A stretch of 45,547 nucleotides of DNA from Clostridiales bacterium. Lineage in GTDB: Bacteria; Bacillota; Clostridia; Oscillospirales; Oscillospiraceae. Position 1 is the stretch's first letter, and each line of letters begins with the position of its first letter. A model generated the notes under the pieces. It saw only the letters and a list, made by a program, of their open reading frames with translations. It ran no database searches and was not told the origin of the DNA. The stretch covers positions 1-45,547 of the forward strand of contig DUPK01000062.1 of NCBI GenBank assembly GCA_012838345.1, given 5' to 3'. Made by a program: the position numbers and the translations under genes. Shown here piece after piece: positions 15,872-23,568 of the stretch.

Positions 15872-16899
15872 GCAGGTCCCTCCTTTGCGGGAGAGGCCTC
15901 GATAGGCTCGTCGTCCTCATCGTATATTTCACCAAAAAGCTCCTCAAGCACATCCTCCATAGTCACGATGCCCAGAGCCCTGCCCAGTTTGTCCGTAACT
16001 ATTGCGATGTGGGTCCTCCGGCGCCCTAAGCCCTCAAACAGGGCGTCGAGCTTCATGTCGGGGTGGATATAATATGGGGGAGTGATTGCCGATTTGAGCT
16101 TTTTGGGTTTTCCATGGAGTATGCTCAGCAGATAATCCTTCGAGTGAAGGATGCCCACTATTTTTTCCGGCGTGCCGAGATAGACCGGTAGGCGGGAGTA
16201 TTTATCAGAAATGAGTTTTTCCCGGACTGTTTCCGGGTTTTCATTTATATCTATGGCGACCGTCTCAGAAAGCGGTACCATAATGCTCTCCGCGGTCGTA
16301 TCGGAAAAAACGACCGCCGACTTAATTAGCTCGCTTTCCTCGCGCTCTAAAAGGCCCTCTTCCTCGATGTTTTCAATTATAGCCTGAAACTCTTCCTCGG
16401 TGAGCGACGGACCCTCGTCACCCTTGATAAGCAGCTTTTTGACCAGATTTCCGAGGGCGGAAAAAAACAGGGTAAAAGGAGTAAGTATGAAAAGAAGAGC
16501 GCGGATGGGCAGGGAGGCATAAATCGCAAAGGTATCGCTGTTTGCCTTCCCGATATTTTTGGGAATCGTTTCAAAAAAGAGGAAAATAATAACGGTTAGC
16601 ACAACTGAAACAATCAGGGGGCCGACCGGACCCCAGATGCTCATAGCAAGGCTCGTTGCAATTACCGAGGCTGCTATATTGGCAACATTGTTGCCTATCA
16701 GTATTGTGGTAAGGGTTTTGTCATAGTTTTCGACAATGTAGAGTACCCTGGCGGCGGCCTTGTTACCCTCCTCTGCTTTGAGCTTCATCCTGATTTTGTT
16801 GGTGTAGGAAAAGGCTGTCTCGGCTGCAGAAAAGAAGCCGGAGAAAAGCAGAAACACCAGAATCAAAATACATCGGGGAACACTGTCGTCGGGCAGCAT
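15865..16899 (-). CDS. CNNM/HlyC-CorC family membrane protein, short paralogue without CorC_HlyC domain
   Basis: A 344-residue paralogue of the downstream gene. It has the DUF21 membrane part (residues 1-180) and a CBS pair (YSRLPVYLGTPEKIVGIL; HIAIVTDKLGRALGIVTMED) but stops after an acidic stretch EEDDE-like (IYDEDDEPIE) where the CorC_HlyC domain would begin. The SD is poor. The 7-base overlap with the next gene implies tight co-translation, and the two may form a heteromer. The missing domain looks like family variation rather than a frameshift, because the next gene starts at once. Confidence 0.88.
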   Translation of the reverse strand: MLPDDSVPRCILILVFLLFSGFFSAAETAFSYTNKIRMKLKAEEGNKAAARVLYIVENYDKTLTTILIGNNVANIAASVIATSLAMSIWGPVGPLIVSVVLTVIIFLFFETIPKNIGKANSDTFAIYASLPIRALLFILTPFTLFFSALGNLVKKLLIKGDEGPSLTEEEFQAIIENIEEEGLLEREESELIKSAVVFSDTTAESIMVPLSETVAIDINENPETVREKLISDKYSRLPVYLGTPEKIVGILHSKDYLLSILHGKPKKLKSAITPPYYIHPDMKLDALFEGLGRRRTHIAIVTDKLGRALGIVTMEDVLEELFGEIYDEDDEPIEASPAKEGPAC

Positions 16900-16993
16900 T
16901 TCTTAATTATCAACTCCAATAAATATATTCTATCAGTATATCATATCACTTATGCTGTTAAAAAGCAATATATTCTCATGTATCTGGCGGCCT

Positions 16994-17212
16994 TTATAAT
17001 ACAAAATCTTCCTCCGAAAGAGATTTTAATTCCAATTTTTTAGGTTCGGGCGGACGCCTCCTGAAGGGGTCGTAGCTGAATTTGGAGCAGGATTCGTCGC
17101 TTCTTACGATTCCTTTCTTTACGCAGACCAAATCACCTCCGCCTATATCCGAGCCGTGCGAGCAATAGGAGCAGCAGGGCTCAATATCCTTGCGGAACAG
17201 TTTGTCGGACAT
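16994..17212 (-). CDS. Small Cys-containing protein (72 residues), function unknown
   Basis: A short soluble protein with Cys at 13, 14, 17, 30 and 42, spaced like a small zinc-binding knuckle, then a basic Arg/Pro stretch (RRRPPEPKK) and an acidic end. Similar small proteins occur widely in Clostridia near ylbJ or CBS-domain genes, but I do not know a function. An extended -10 promoter precedes it. The ribosome binding site AGGTGG is acceptable. Confidence 0.65.
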   Translation of the reverse strand: MSDKLFRKDIEPCCSYCSHGSDIGGGDLVCVKKGIVRSDESCSKFSYDPFRRRPPEPKKLELKSLSEEDFVL

Positions 17213-17253
17213 ACGGCACCACCTTTTGAGTTAGTAGTAGTGAGTAGTAAGAT

Positions 17254-17262
17254 ATTATACCA
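17254..17262 (-). promoter_or_regulatory. Extended -10 promoter of the small Cys protein gene
   Basis: On the minus strand TGGTATAAT, an extended -10 with perfect TATAAT and no good -35, about 45 bp upstream of the start at 17212. Confidence 0.45.
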
Positions 17263-17324
17263 TAGATTAATATAGTTCGTCGTCGCCTGATTCTATGAGA
17301 AATTGGCGGCTCGGCGATTATGGG

Positions 17325-17385
17325 CAATCCGCCCCCCGGACGGGGAGGGGAGCAAAGTAAGCTCCTGCGAGCTTCCCGTCCTTAC
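17325..17385 (-). terminator. GC-rich nested hairpin after ylbJ
   Basis: On the minus strand the ylbJ mRNA would leave the gene into GGACGGG...CCCGTCC enclosing AAGCTCGCAGGAGCTT. It has no T-run but is a stable structure in the right place to end ylbJ transcripts. Confidence 0.4.
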
Positions 17386-17390
17386 GGACA

Positions 17391-18575
17391 TTATACACCC
17401 TTTTTGTGCAGGGTTCTATATTTTTCTCGGCAAATTATGAGGGATAGGATAAAAAAAGCCAAAAGGATAATAAAGGCAAGCACGGAGGAGATGCGAAGCG
17501 CGGTCCTGAAATCAAGCGAGGCTATGCTCTTCACCTGTCCTGCCAGGTAGGAGGCGACCGGGGCGCGGAGGGAAAAGAGCCTGGTGAACACGCCAATAAA
17601 GGCAGCGGAAATTATACCGTGCAGCAGTTTTCCGAGAATATAGCTTTTCACCGACAGGCCGGAGCCGCTGACGAAGGACAGCACCTGGCAGTGTATGGAC
17701 AGCCCCGCCCAGCCGAGCATGAATGCTGCCATGGCCATGGCCTTACCAAGCTGCGTGGCGGCGGCCTGAAGGCTCCAGACCCCGGAAGTCAGCTCTATGA
17801 TACCCGTCAAAAGGCGCTCGCACCACTGTTTGGTTATGCCGACAGGCGCAAGGAGCATTTGAAGGGTTTCGGCCAGCCAGGGAAGAATTCCGGCGCTAAA
17901 AAGCAGCTTGATTATGACGGTGAAGAGCACGACAAAGGCGGTGATGTTCAGCATGGATGAAAAGGAGCCGGTAACTGACTGAGTAAAGGCCGTGGAATAG
18001 CTCACAGCGGTGACCCTTATCCTCTTTGCGGAAGATTTTTTTGCACCTTTGTCGCCCCAGCCCCTGAAGATTATACCGACCACAACCGACGCGAGCATGT
18101 GCACGCAGTATAGAAGCAGCCCCACAAGGCTGCTTGAAAAAATCCCAGCCCCGACGACCCCGAATATAAAGGCGGGGCCGGAGTTGTTGCAGAAACTGAG
18201 GAGCCGCTCGGCCTCGCTTTTTCCGATGCTGCCGTTTTTATAAAGTGCAATAGCCGTTTTTGCGCCTACGGGGTAGCCTCCGATAAAGCCCAGCACGAAA
18301 GCGGCGGCACAGACTCCGCTGACGTTGAAAAGAGGGCGCATTATTGGCTCGAACAGCCGCCCGAGCTTTTCGGCAAGGCCCAGCTCGACTACGAGGGAGG
18401 ACATCACGAAGAAGGGAAACAGAGAGGGTATTATGACGTTGAAGCAAAGCGAAAGACCGTCCTTTGCGGCGGCGGCCGTGGCTTCCGAATAGTACACAAG
18501 CGCAAACATGGAAAGCATAAGGGCCGTATAAACAGCGCCCCGGGAGAGTTTTCTGTTTGAAATCACCCTGTACAT
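17391..18575 (-). CDS. ylbJ: Sporulation integral membrane protein YlbJ
   Basis: A 394-residue polytopic protein of the nucleoside-recognition (Gate) domain fold, made in the mother cell during sporulation in Bacillus and needed for spore cortex. Recognisable segments are IPSLFPFFVMSSLVVELG near residue 48, GFIGGYPVGAKTAIALY near 97 and a second Gate repeat in the C-terminal half. The start at 18575 follows GGAGGTGG by 7 bases; the frame stays open 105 codons further but that part overlaps yqfC on the other strand. It is divergent from yqfC with only 85 bp between. Confidence 0.9.
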   Translation of the reverse strand: MYRVISNRKLSRGAVYTALMLSMFALVYYSEATAAAAKDGLSLCFNVIIPSLFPFFVMSSLVVELGLAEKLGRLFEPIMRPLFNVSGVCAAAFVLGFIGGYPVGAKTAIALYKNGSIGKSEAERLLSFCNNSGPAFIFGVVGAGIFSSSLVGLLLYCVHMLASVVVGIIFRGWGDKGAKKSSAKRIRVTAVSYSTAFTQSVTGSFSSMLNITAFVVLFTVIIKLLFSAGILPWLAETLQMLLAPVGITKQWCERLLTGIIELTSGVWSLQAAATQLGKAMAMAAFMLGWAGLSIHCQVLSFVSGSGLSVKSYILGKLLHGIISAAFIGVFTRLFSLRAPVASYLAGQVKSIASLDFRTALRISSVLAFIILLAFFILSLIICREKYRTLHKKGV

Positions 18576-18660
18576 ATTTAAGCCACCTCCGTTTCTTTTC
18601 ATTTTTATGCGCGGCAGCGATTTTTTTGCTAGTCCGAGCATAAAATCCATAAAGGAGGCG

Positions 18661-18948
18661 ATGCAGTTGAAACCAAGGCGCAGAGAAAGCATAGTCGAGC
18701 GGGCGTCCGAATTCTTTAATTTGCCGGGCAGTGTGGTGTCAAACATGCCGAAAATTGAAATCTCCGGCGGGCGCCTTATCCTCATAGAGAACCACAGGGG
18801 GATATTAGAGTACAGCAAAGAGGACATTGCGGTTAATACTTTGAAAAGCATTATCCGTATACGCGGCGAGGGGCTTGAAATAAAGGCCATGACGGCAAAC
18901 GAGCTGCTTATTAGCGGGAGCTTTTTCGGAATAGATTTTGAAACTTAA
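18661..18948 (+). CDS. yqfC: Sporulation protein YqfC
   Basis: A 95-residue YqfC/YabP-family protein, made under the mother-cell factor sigma-E in Bacillus; it is small, soluble and of unknown mechanism. The motif LILIENHRGILEYS near residue 42 is typical. AAGGAGG at 18652-18658 sits 2 bases from the ATG at 18661 and 8 bases from a TTG at 18667, so the TTG may be the true start. First gene of the long yqfC to mutS2 cluster. Confidence 0.88.
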   Translation: MQLKPRRRESIVERASEFFNLPGSVVSNMPKIEISGGRLILIENHRGILEYSKEDIAVNTLKSIIRIRGEGLEIKAMTANELLISGSFFGIDFET

Positions 18949-18962
18949 GGGCGGGAGATAAA

Positions 18963-20138
18963 ATGAACAGGGCAATAAACCTTCTGCGCGGGAGCGCGAG
19001 GTTGGAGATAAGCGGAGATTTCCCCGAGCAGTTTATAAACACGCTCGCTTTAAAGGGGATAGAGTTCTGGGGCTTTAAAAAGTTAAAGGGCGGCAGGGCT
19101 GAGGTCAGCGTCCCCCTCAGGGCGCTTTCGGCTGTCGAGCGGCTGAGACCGGGGCTGGAGTGCGAAGTCAGGGTCCTGAAAAGGAAGGGGCTGCCGCACT
19201 TCCTTTACGGCCTGCGCCGGCGCTGGGCGCTTTTTTTAGGGCTTGTCCTGTGTCTGCTGGGAGTGACGACTTTGTCCCTTTTCGTCTGGGAGATTGAAGT
19301 AACGGGCAACGTGACGGTTCCTGACGGCGAGATTCTCTCGGTGCTCGACAAGCTCGGGGTACATATAGGAACCTTTGCGCTATCAATAGACCAGCAGGAT
19401 ATAAGGAGCAGGGCGCTTGCCGAAATAGGAGAGCTTAGCTGGCTCACGGTAAATATAAAAGGTACAAAGGCCGAGGTGATAGTGCGCGAGCGCATACCGA
19501 AGCCGGAGATTGTGGAGGAGGACACGCCGACGGCGGTCATCGCCTCAAAGGGCGGGGTCATTACGAAGATGAATGTGTACAGGGGGCTTCCGCTCGTTAA
19601 TGTGGGGGATACGGTCACCCCGGGCGATATTCTGGTGGGGGCAGAGGTTGCAAGCCTTCATTCCGGGAGCCGCCTTGTGCACGCGATGGCGGATGTTTAC
19701 GCGAGAACCTGGTATGAGTTCGCCTTTGAGATGCCGCTTGAGTATACGGCAAAAAACTATACAGGAGAGAAAAAGCAAAAAAGGGCAATTATTTTATTCG
19801 GCAGAAGAATTAATTTGTCTTTAAGTACTGGATTTTCGCACGGATTTTGTGATAAAATAATAAAAAATTCGCAGGTAATTCTGCCGGGAGACTTTCACCT
19901 TCCTGTAAGGCTAATCGCCGAAGTCTTCGAGGAATACGAGCCGGAGAAGAAAATCATGGAAATCTCCGAAGCCGAACGGATACTCAAGGAGCGGCTCGCC
20001 CGGCGCCTTGACGAGCTGGTAGGCGACGGCGAGAAGGTTTCCGTTGACTTCAGGACCGATGTGTCGGAAAACCTCATAAAGGTTACTTTAACTGCCGAGT
20101 GCATCGAGCAGATAGGGAAAATACAAGAACTGCCCTGA
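18963..20138 (+). CDS. yqfD: Sporulation protein YqfD (SpoIV-associated membrane protein)
   Basis: A 391-residue protein with one membrane anchor (about residues 83-105, ALFLGLVLCLLGVTTLSLFV) and a large extracytoplasmic domain of the stage IV sporulation YqfD family. It follows yqfC by 14 bases, as in Bacillus and Clostridia, where the pair is sigma-E controlled. Function beyond a role in spore formation is unsettled. Confidence 0.9.
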   Translation: MNRAINLLRGSARLEISGDFPEQFINTLALKGIEFWGFKKLKGGRAEVSVPLRALSAVERLRPGLECEVRVLKRKGLPHFLYGLRRRWALFLGLVLCLLGVTTLSLFVWEIEVTGNVTVPDGEILSVLDKLGVHIGTFALSIDQQDIRSRALAEIGELSWLTVNIKGTKAEVIVRERIPKPEIVEEDTPTAVIASKGGVITKMNVYRGLPLVNVGDTVTPGDILVGAEVASLHSGSRLVHAMADVYARTWYEFAFEMPLEYTAKNYTGEKKQKRAIILFGRRINLSLSTGFSHGFCDKIIKNSQVILPGDFHLPVRLIAEVFEEYEPEKKIMEISEAERILKERLARRLDELVGDGEKVSVDFRTDVSENLIKVTLTAECIEQIGKIQELP

Positions 20139-20157
20139 GAAAGGAAAATAGGTATTG

Positions 20158-21150
20158 ATGCTAGACAAAACCATAAATGTGGACAGGATGGAGCATGTAA
20201 TCAGCGTGTTCGGCTCCTTTGACGAAAACTTGAGAATTATCGAATCGGAGCTCGGGGTCCATGTCACGGACAGGGACTCCGAGCTGAAAATATCCGGGGA
20301 GCCGGAGCAGGTCATATACGCCGAACGCGCCATCGAAGCTCTGCTCTCCCTGGCCGCAAAGGGCGAAAACATAGACTCGCAAATCGTGCACTACATCATC
20401 AAAATGGTCCTTGACGGGAAGTCCGACAAAATATCGGAGCTTGCGCGCGACGTTGTCTGCGTTACGGCAAAGGGAAAGCCGATAAAGGCCAAGACCCTGG
20501 GTCAGAAAAAGTATGTGGAAGCGATAGCTAAAAACACCATAACCATAGGCGTAGGGCCGGCGGGAACCGGCAAGACCTATCTCGCCGTGGCCGCGGCGGT
20601 GGCCGCCTTCAGGGAAAAGCGGGTTAACCGCATAGTGCTTACGCGCCCGGCGGTCGAGGCAGGTGAAAAGCTCGGCTTTTTGCCGGGAGACCTGCAGCAC
20701 AAGGTTGACCCCTATTTGCGCCCTTTGTACGATGCTCTTTTCGATATGCTCGGTCCGGAGACATACTCAAAATATATCGAGCGCGGAAATATCGAGGTTG
20801 CGCCTCTGGCATACATGCGGGGCAGGACGCTTGACGATTCGTTTATAATTCTCGACGAGGCGCAGAACACCTCGAGGGAGCAGATGAAGATGTTTCTGAC
20901 CCGGCTCGGCTTCGGCTCCAAAATAGTTATAACCGGAGACATAACCCAGATTGATTTGCCCGCGGACAAGGTGAGCGGTCTTAAAGAGGTAATAAAAATT
21001 TTGGCGGGTATTGATGATATTGCCATATGCACCCTATCGCCTGAAGACGTGGTGCGCCACAGGCTGGTGCAGAAGATTATTGAGGCTTACGACAGAGTCA
21101 AGCCCGAAAAGGCAGAGACCCCTGCAAAACACAGGAGAGTTAGTAGATGA
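20158..21150 (+). CDS. phoH: PhoH-family ATPase
   Basis: A 330-residue PhoH/PhoL-type protein linked in bacteria to RNA metabolism and, with YbeY, ribosome maturation. Walker A GPAGTGKTYLAVAAA near residue 140 and Walker B FIILDEAQN near 232 are intact. It ends in an ATGA overlap with ybeY. ATG at 20158 chosen; a TTG one codon earlier is also possible. Confidence 0.92.
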   Translation: MLDKTINVDRMEHVISVFGSFDENLRIIESELGVHVTDRDSELKISGEPEQVIYAERAIEALLSLAAKGENIDSQIVHYIIKMVLDGKSDKISELARDVVCVTAKGKPIKAKTLGQKKYVEAIAKNTITIGVGPAGTGKTYLAVAAAVAAFREKRVNRIVLTRPAVEAGEKLGFLPGDLQHKVDPYLRPLYDALFDMLGPETYSKYIERGNIEVAPLAYMRGRTLDDSFIILDEAQNTSREQMKMFLTRLGFGSKIVITGDITQIDLPADKVSGLKEVIKILAGIDDIAICTLSPEDVVRHRLVQKIIEAYDRVKPEKAETPAKHRRVSR

Positions 21151-21656
21151 GGAAACAGATAAAGCACAGGATTTATGTGACGAGGAAACAGAGAAGTAAG
21201 GAGTTTGAGAGCGTAACGCTTTTGGTGCGCCGCTGCGTGAAGGCGACACTGGATGCAGAGGGAGTCGATTATCCCTGCGAGGTACATGTGCTGATAACAA
21301 ACGACAGGGAAATACAGTCGATAAATAATGAGACAAGGGGTATAGACAGGCCCACGGACGTACTGTCCTTCCCGTCGTTTGAGTTTAAACCTGGCCGCTT
21401 CAAAGCAGACGAGAGCTTTGCCGACCCCGAGACCGGGAGGATTTTCCTGGGGGACATAGCCGTTTCTCTCGAAAGAGTGATTGAACAGGCTAAAAAGTTC
21501 GGACACAGCAAGCAGCGCGAGCTTGCCTATCTTGTCATACACTCGACGCTGCACCTTTTAGGTTACGACCACAAGGACGAGGGCGCGGAAAAGGTAAGGA
21601 TGCGCCACCGTGAAAAGGAAATAATCGGCAGAATAGGAATAGACGAAAATGAGTGA
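21147..21656 (+). CDS. ybeY: Endoribonuclease YbeY (16S rRNA maturation)
   Basis: A 169-residue UPF0054 protein. The metal-binding motif HSTLHLLGYDH (H-x3-H-x5-H) is complete and lies near residue 131. YbeY acts in 16S rRNA 3' processing and ribosome quality control. Its start overlaps phoH by 4 bases and its end overlaps era by 8 bases, so the three are coupled. The pgpH and dgkA genes that often sit around ybeY in other Firmicutes are absent here. Confidence 0.95.
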   Translation: MRKQIKHRIYVTRKQRSKEFESVTLLVRRCVKATLDAEGVDYPCEVHVLITNDREIQSINNETRGIDRPTDVLSFPSFEFKPGRFKADESFADPETGRIFLGDIAVSLERVIEQAKKFGHSKQRELAYLVIHSTLHLLGYDHKDEGAEKVRMRHREKEIIGRIGIDENE

Positions 21657-22545
21657 AGCCATCAAGAAATCCGGGATTATATCCATAGTCGGAAGGCCGA
21701 ATGTAGGCAAATCGACGCTTATAAACGCCATGGTAGGCGAGAAAATCGCCATAGTAACGCCGAAACCGCAGACGACAAGAAACCGGATATACGGGGTCGT
21801 AAACCGCGGAGATACCCAGCTTGTTTTCATGGACACGCCGGGCTTCCACTCCCCGCGCTCAAAGCTCGGCGACTACATGGTGAAGGTTGTCAGCGAGAGC
21901 ATTGCAGGGGTCGATGCGGTAATGCTGCTTGTGGAGCCGGTAGACAGTATCGGAAATCTGGAGCAGGAGCTTATTCAGCGGATTAAGAGCACAAAGGTTC
22001 CGGCGGTCCTTGTCATAAACAAGGTGGACACCGTGCCAAAGGCAAATATCCTTGCAGTAATAAAGATTTACAGCGATGCACACGAGTTTGATGAGATAGT
22101 CCCGATTTCGGCAAAGAATTACGACGGGGTGGACCATCTGCTTTCGGTTCTCGCAAAATATGCGAGCGAAGGCCCGCCGCTTTTCCCCGAGGACATGATT
22201 ACGGACCAGCCCGAAAGGCAGGTCTGTGCGGAGATAATCAGGGAAAAGCTCCTGCTTTGCCTTGACAAAGAGGTGCCGCACGGCACGGCCGTCGAGGTTA
22301 CAAAATTCTCCGAACGCGAGAGCGGAATAATCGACCTTGACGTGATTATCTATTGCGAAAAAATGGCGCATAAGGGCATTATCATTGGGAAAAACGGTGC
22401 GATGCTCAAGAAAATCGGAGAGCTCGCGCGCCGCGACATAGAGGCCTTTATGGGCACGAAGGTGTTTATGCAGACCTGGGTGAAGGTAAAGGAAAACTGG
22501 CGCGACAACGACTACCTTATAAGAAATTTCGGCTACAGGGATTAA
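21649..22545 (+). CDS. era: GTPase Era
   Basis: A 298-residue GTPase that binds the 16S rRNA 3' end and aids 30S assembly. G1 GRPNVGKSTL near residue 14, G3 DTPGFH near 63, G4 NKVD near 124, and a C-terminal KH domain (HKGIIIGKNGAMLKKIG) are intact. The length is normal. Start overlaps ybeY. Confidence 0.97.
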   Translation: MSEAIKKSGIISIVGRPNVGKSTLINAMVGEKIAIVTPKPQTTRNRIYGVVNRGDTQLVFMDTPGFHSPRSKLGDYMVKVVSESIAGVDAVMLLVEPVDSIGNLEQELIQRIKSTKVPAVLVINKVDTVPKANILAVIKIYSDAHEFDEIVPISAKNYDGVDHLLSVLAKYASEGPPLFPEDMITDQPERQVCAEIIREKLLLCLDKEVPHGTAVEVTKFSERESGIIDLDVIIYCEKMAHKGIIIGKNGAMLKKIGELARRDIEAFMGTKVFMQTWVKVKENWRDNDYLIRNFGYRD

Positions 22546-22628
22546 CTTTTCCCTGTAAAGGTTCAAAAAATTGCAAGTATAGTGAGGGGCAAAACAAGAC
22601 AAGCTAGAAGCAGCGGAGGTAGAGGATT

Positions 22629-22715
22629 ATGAACAAAGCTGCTTTATGGAATTTGTTTGCCAAGACCGGCGACCCTCGCTTCTATCTGCTGTACAGACTG
22701 CTTTCCGAGCGTTAA
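22629..22715 (+). CDS. yqzL: YqzL-family small protein (28 residues)
   Basis: The frame MNKAALWNLFAKTGDPRFYL, ending ...LLYRLLSER, has the WN-F-TGD-YL pattern of YqzL, a tiny protein encoded between era and recO in Bacillus and many Clostridia. GGAGG stands about 10 bases upstream. The function is not known. The position between era and recO strongly supports the call. Confidence 0.75.
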   Translation: MNKAALWNLFAKTGDPRFYLLYRLLSER

Positions 22716-22749
22716 CGGCGGCGACATTCCGCCGCGCTTCCCAAAATTA

Positions 22750-22782
22750 CATGCCCGGAGGGCAAAGCGCTCTCCGGGCATG
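22750..22782 (+). other. Stem-loop between yqzL and recO
   Basis: CATGCCCGGAG (22750) pairs with CTCCGGGCATG (ending 22782), an 11-bp perfect stem around GGCAAAGCGCT. No T-run follows, so it may be a partial terminator or an mRNA processing or stability element that sets recO-mutS2 levels. Confidence 0.45.
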
Positions 22783-22803
22783 TCCCGGAACGGGGAGATA
22801 CAT

Positions 22804-23568
22804 ATGTACAAAGTTACGAAAGGCCTTGTGCTGCGCGAAACAAATTATAAAGAGACAAGCAAGATGCTCACCGTCCTGACCGAGACCGACGGAAAAATAT
22901 CAGTATCGGCAAGGGGGACAAGGCGCAAGGGCAGCAGGATAGGCGCGGCTTCGCAGCTTCTCGCCTATTCGGAGATGACACTTTTTTATCACAAGGGCCG
23001 CTGGACCCTAAACGAAGCGAACACTATAGAGCTCTTTCCGGCCATAAGGGAGGACGTGGAGCTGCTAGCTTTAGGCTCGTATTTTGCAGAGCTCCTCGAG
23101 GCCGTTACGGACGAGGACCAGCCGAACCCCGAGATTTTGAGCCTCGGCCTCAACAGCCTTTACGCTCTTGGCAGGAAAACATACCCTAAAGAGCTTGTAA
23201 AGGCCGCGTTTGAGATGCGCCTTATCTCGCTGGCCGGCTATGAGCCCGAGCTGAATTCCTGCGTAAAATGCGGCTCGGCGGATTTGGAAAAACCTGTGTA
23301 CAGCCCGCAAAACGGGGGAATCGTCTGCTTAAAATGCGGCGTCGGGGAGAGTTTAATGCCGCTTTGCGCAGGTTCGCTCAGCGCTCTCAGGTATATCGTG
23401 AGCGCCGACCCGAAAAAACTATTTTCCTTTAAGCTGGGGAGCGCCGCGTCAAAGCGCCTTGGCGGCATTGCGGAAGCTTACGTGCTTGCCCAGCTTGAGC
23501 GCGGCTTTAAAACACTCGATTTTTATAAGAACCTGACCGGATTAGGAGAACATAATGGAGTTTCATGA
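22804..23568 (+). CDS. recO: DNA repair protein RecO
   Basis: A 254-residue RecO: N-terminal OB fold (MYKVTKGLVLRETNYKETSK), helical middle, and a zinc finger with CVKCG near residue 155 and CLKCG near 177. It loads RecA on SSB-coated DNA with RecR. The ATG at 22804 follows GGGGAG by 6 bases; the frame is open further upstream but that part is the yqzL tail and the hairpin. It overlaps mutS2 by 14 bases. Confidence 0.93.
   Translation: MYKVTKGLVLRETNYKETSKMLTVLTETDGKISVSARGTRRKGSRIGAASQLLAYSEMTLFYHKGRWTLNEANTIELFPAIREDVELLALGSYFAELLEAVTDEDQPNPEILSLGLNSLYALGRKTYPKELVKAAFEMRLISLAGYEPELNSCVKCGSADLEKPVYSPQNGGIVCLKCGVGESLMPLCAGSLSALRYIVSADPKKLFSFKLGSAASKRLGGIAEAYVLAQLERGFKTLDFYKNLTGLGEHNGVS

Noticed and set aside
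18639-18646. CATAAAAT as a sigma-E -10 for yqfC
   Set aside because: The start of transcription would fall on the ribosome binding site at 18652-18658, leaving no usable leader.
18576-18890. N-terminal extension of YlbJ by 105 codons
   Set aside because: It overlaps yqfC on the opposite strand, has no SD, and family members start at the MYRV position.
21859-22602. 247-codon minus-strand frame across era
   Set aside because: Antisense shadow of era; composition is that of reversed codons and it lacks start signals.
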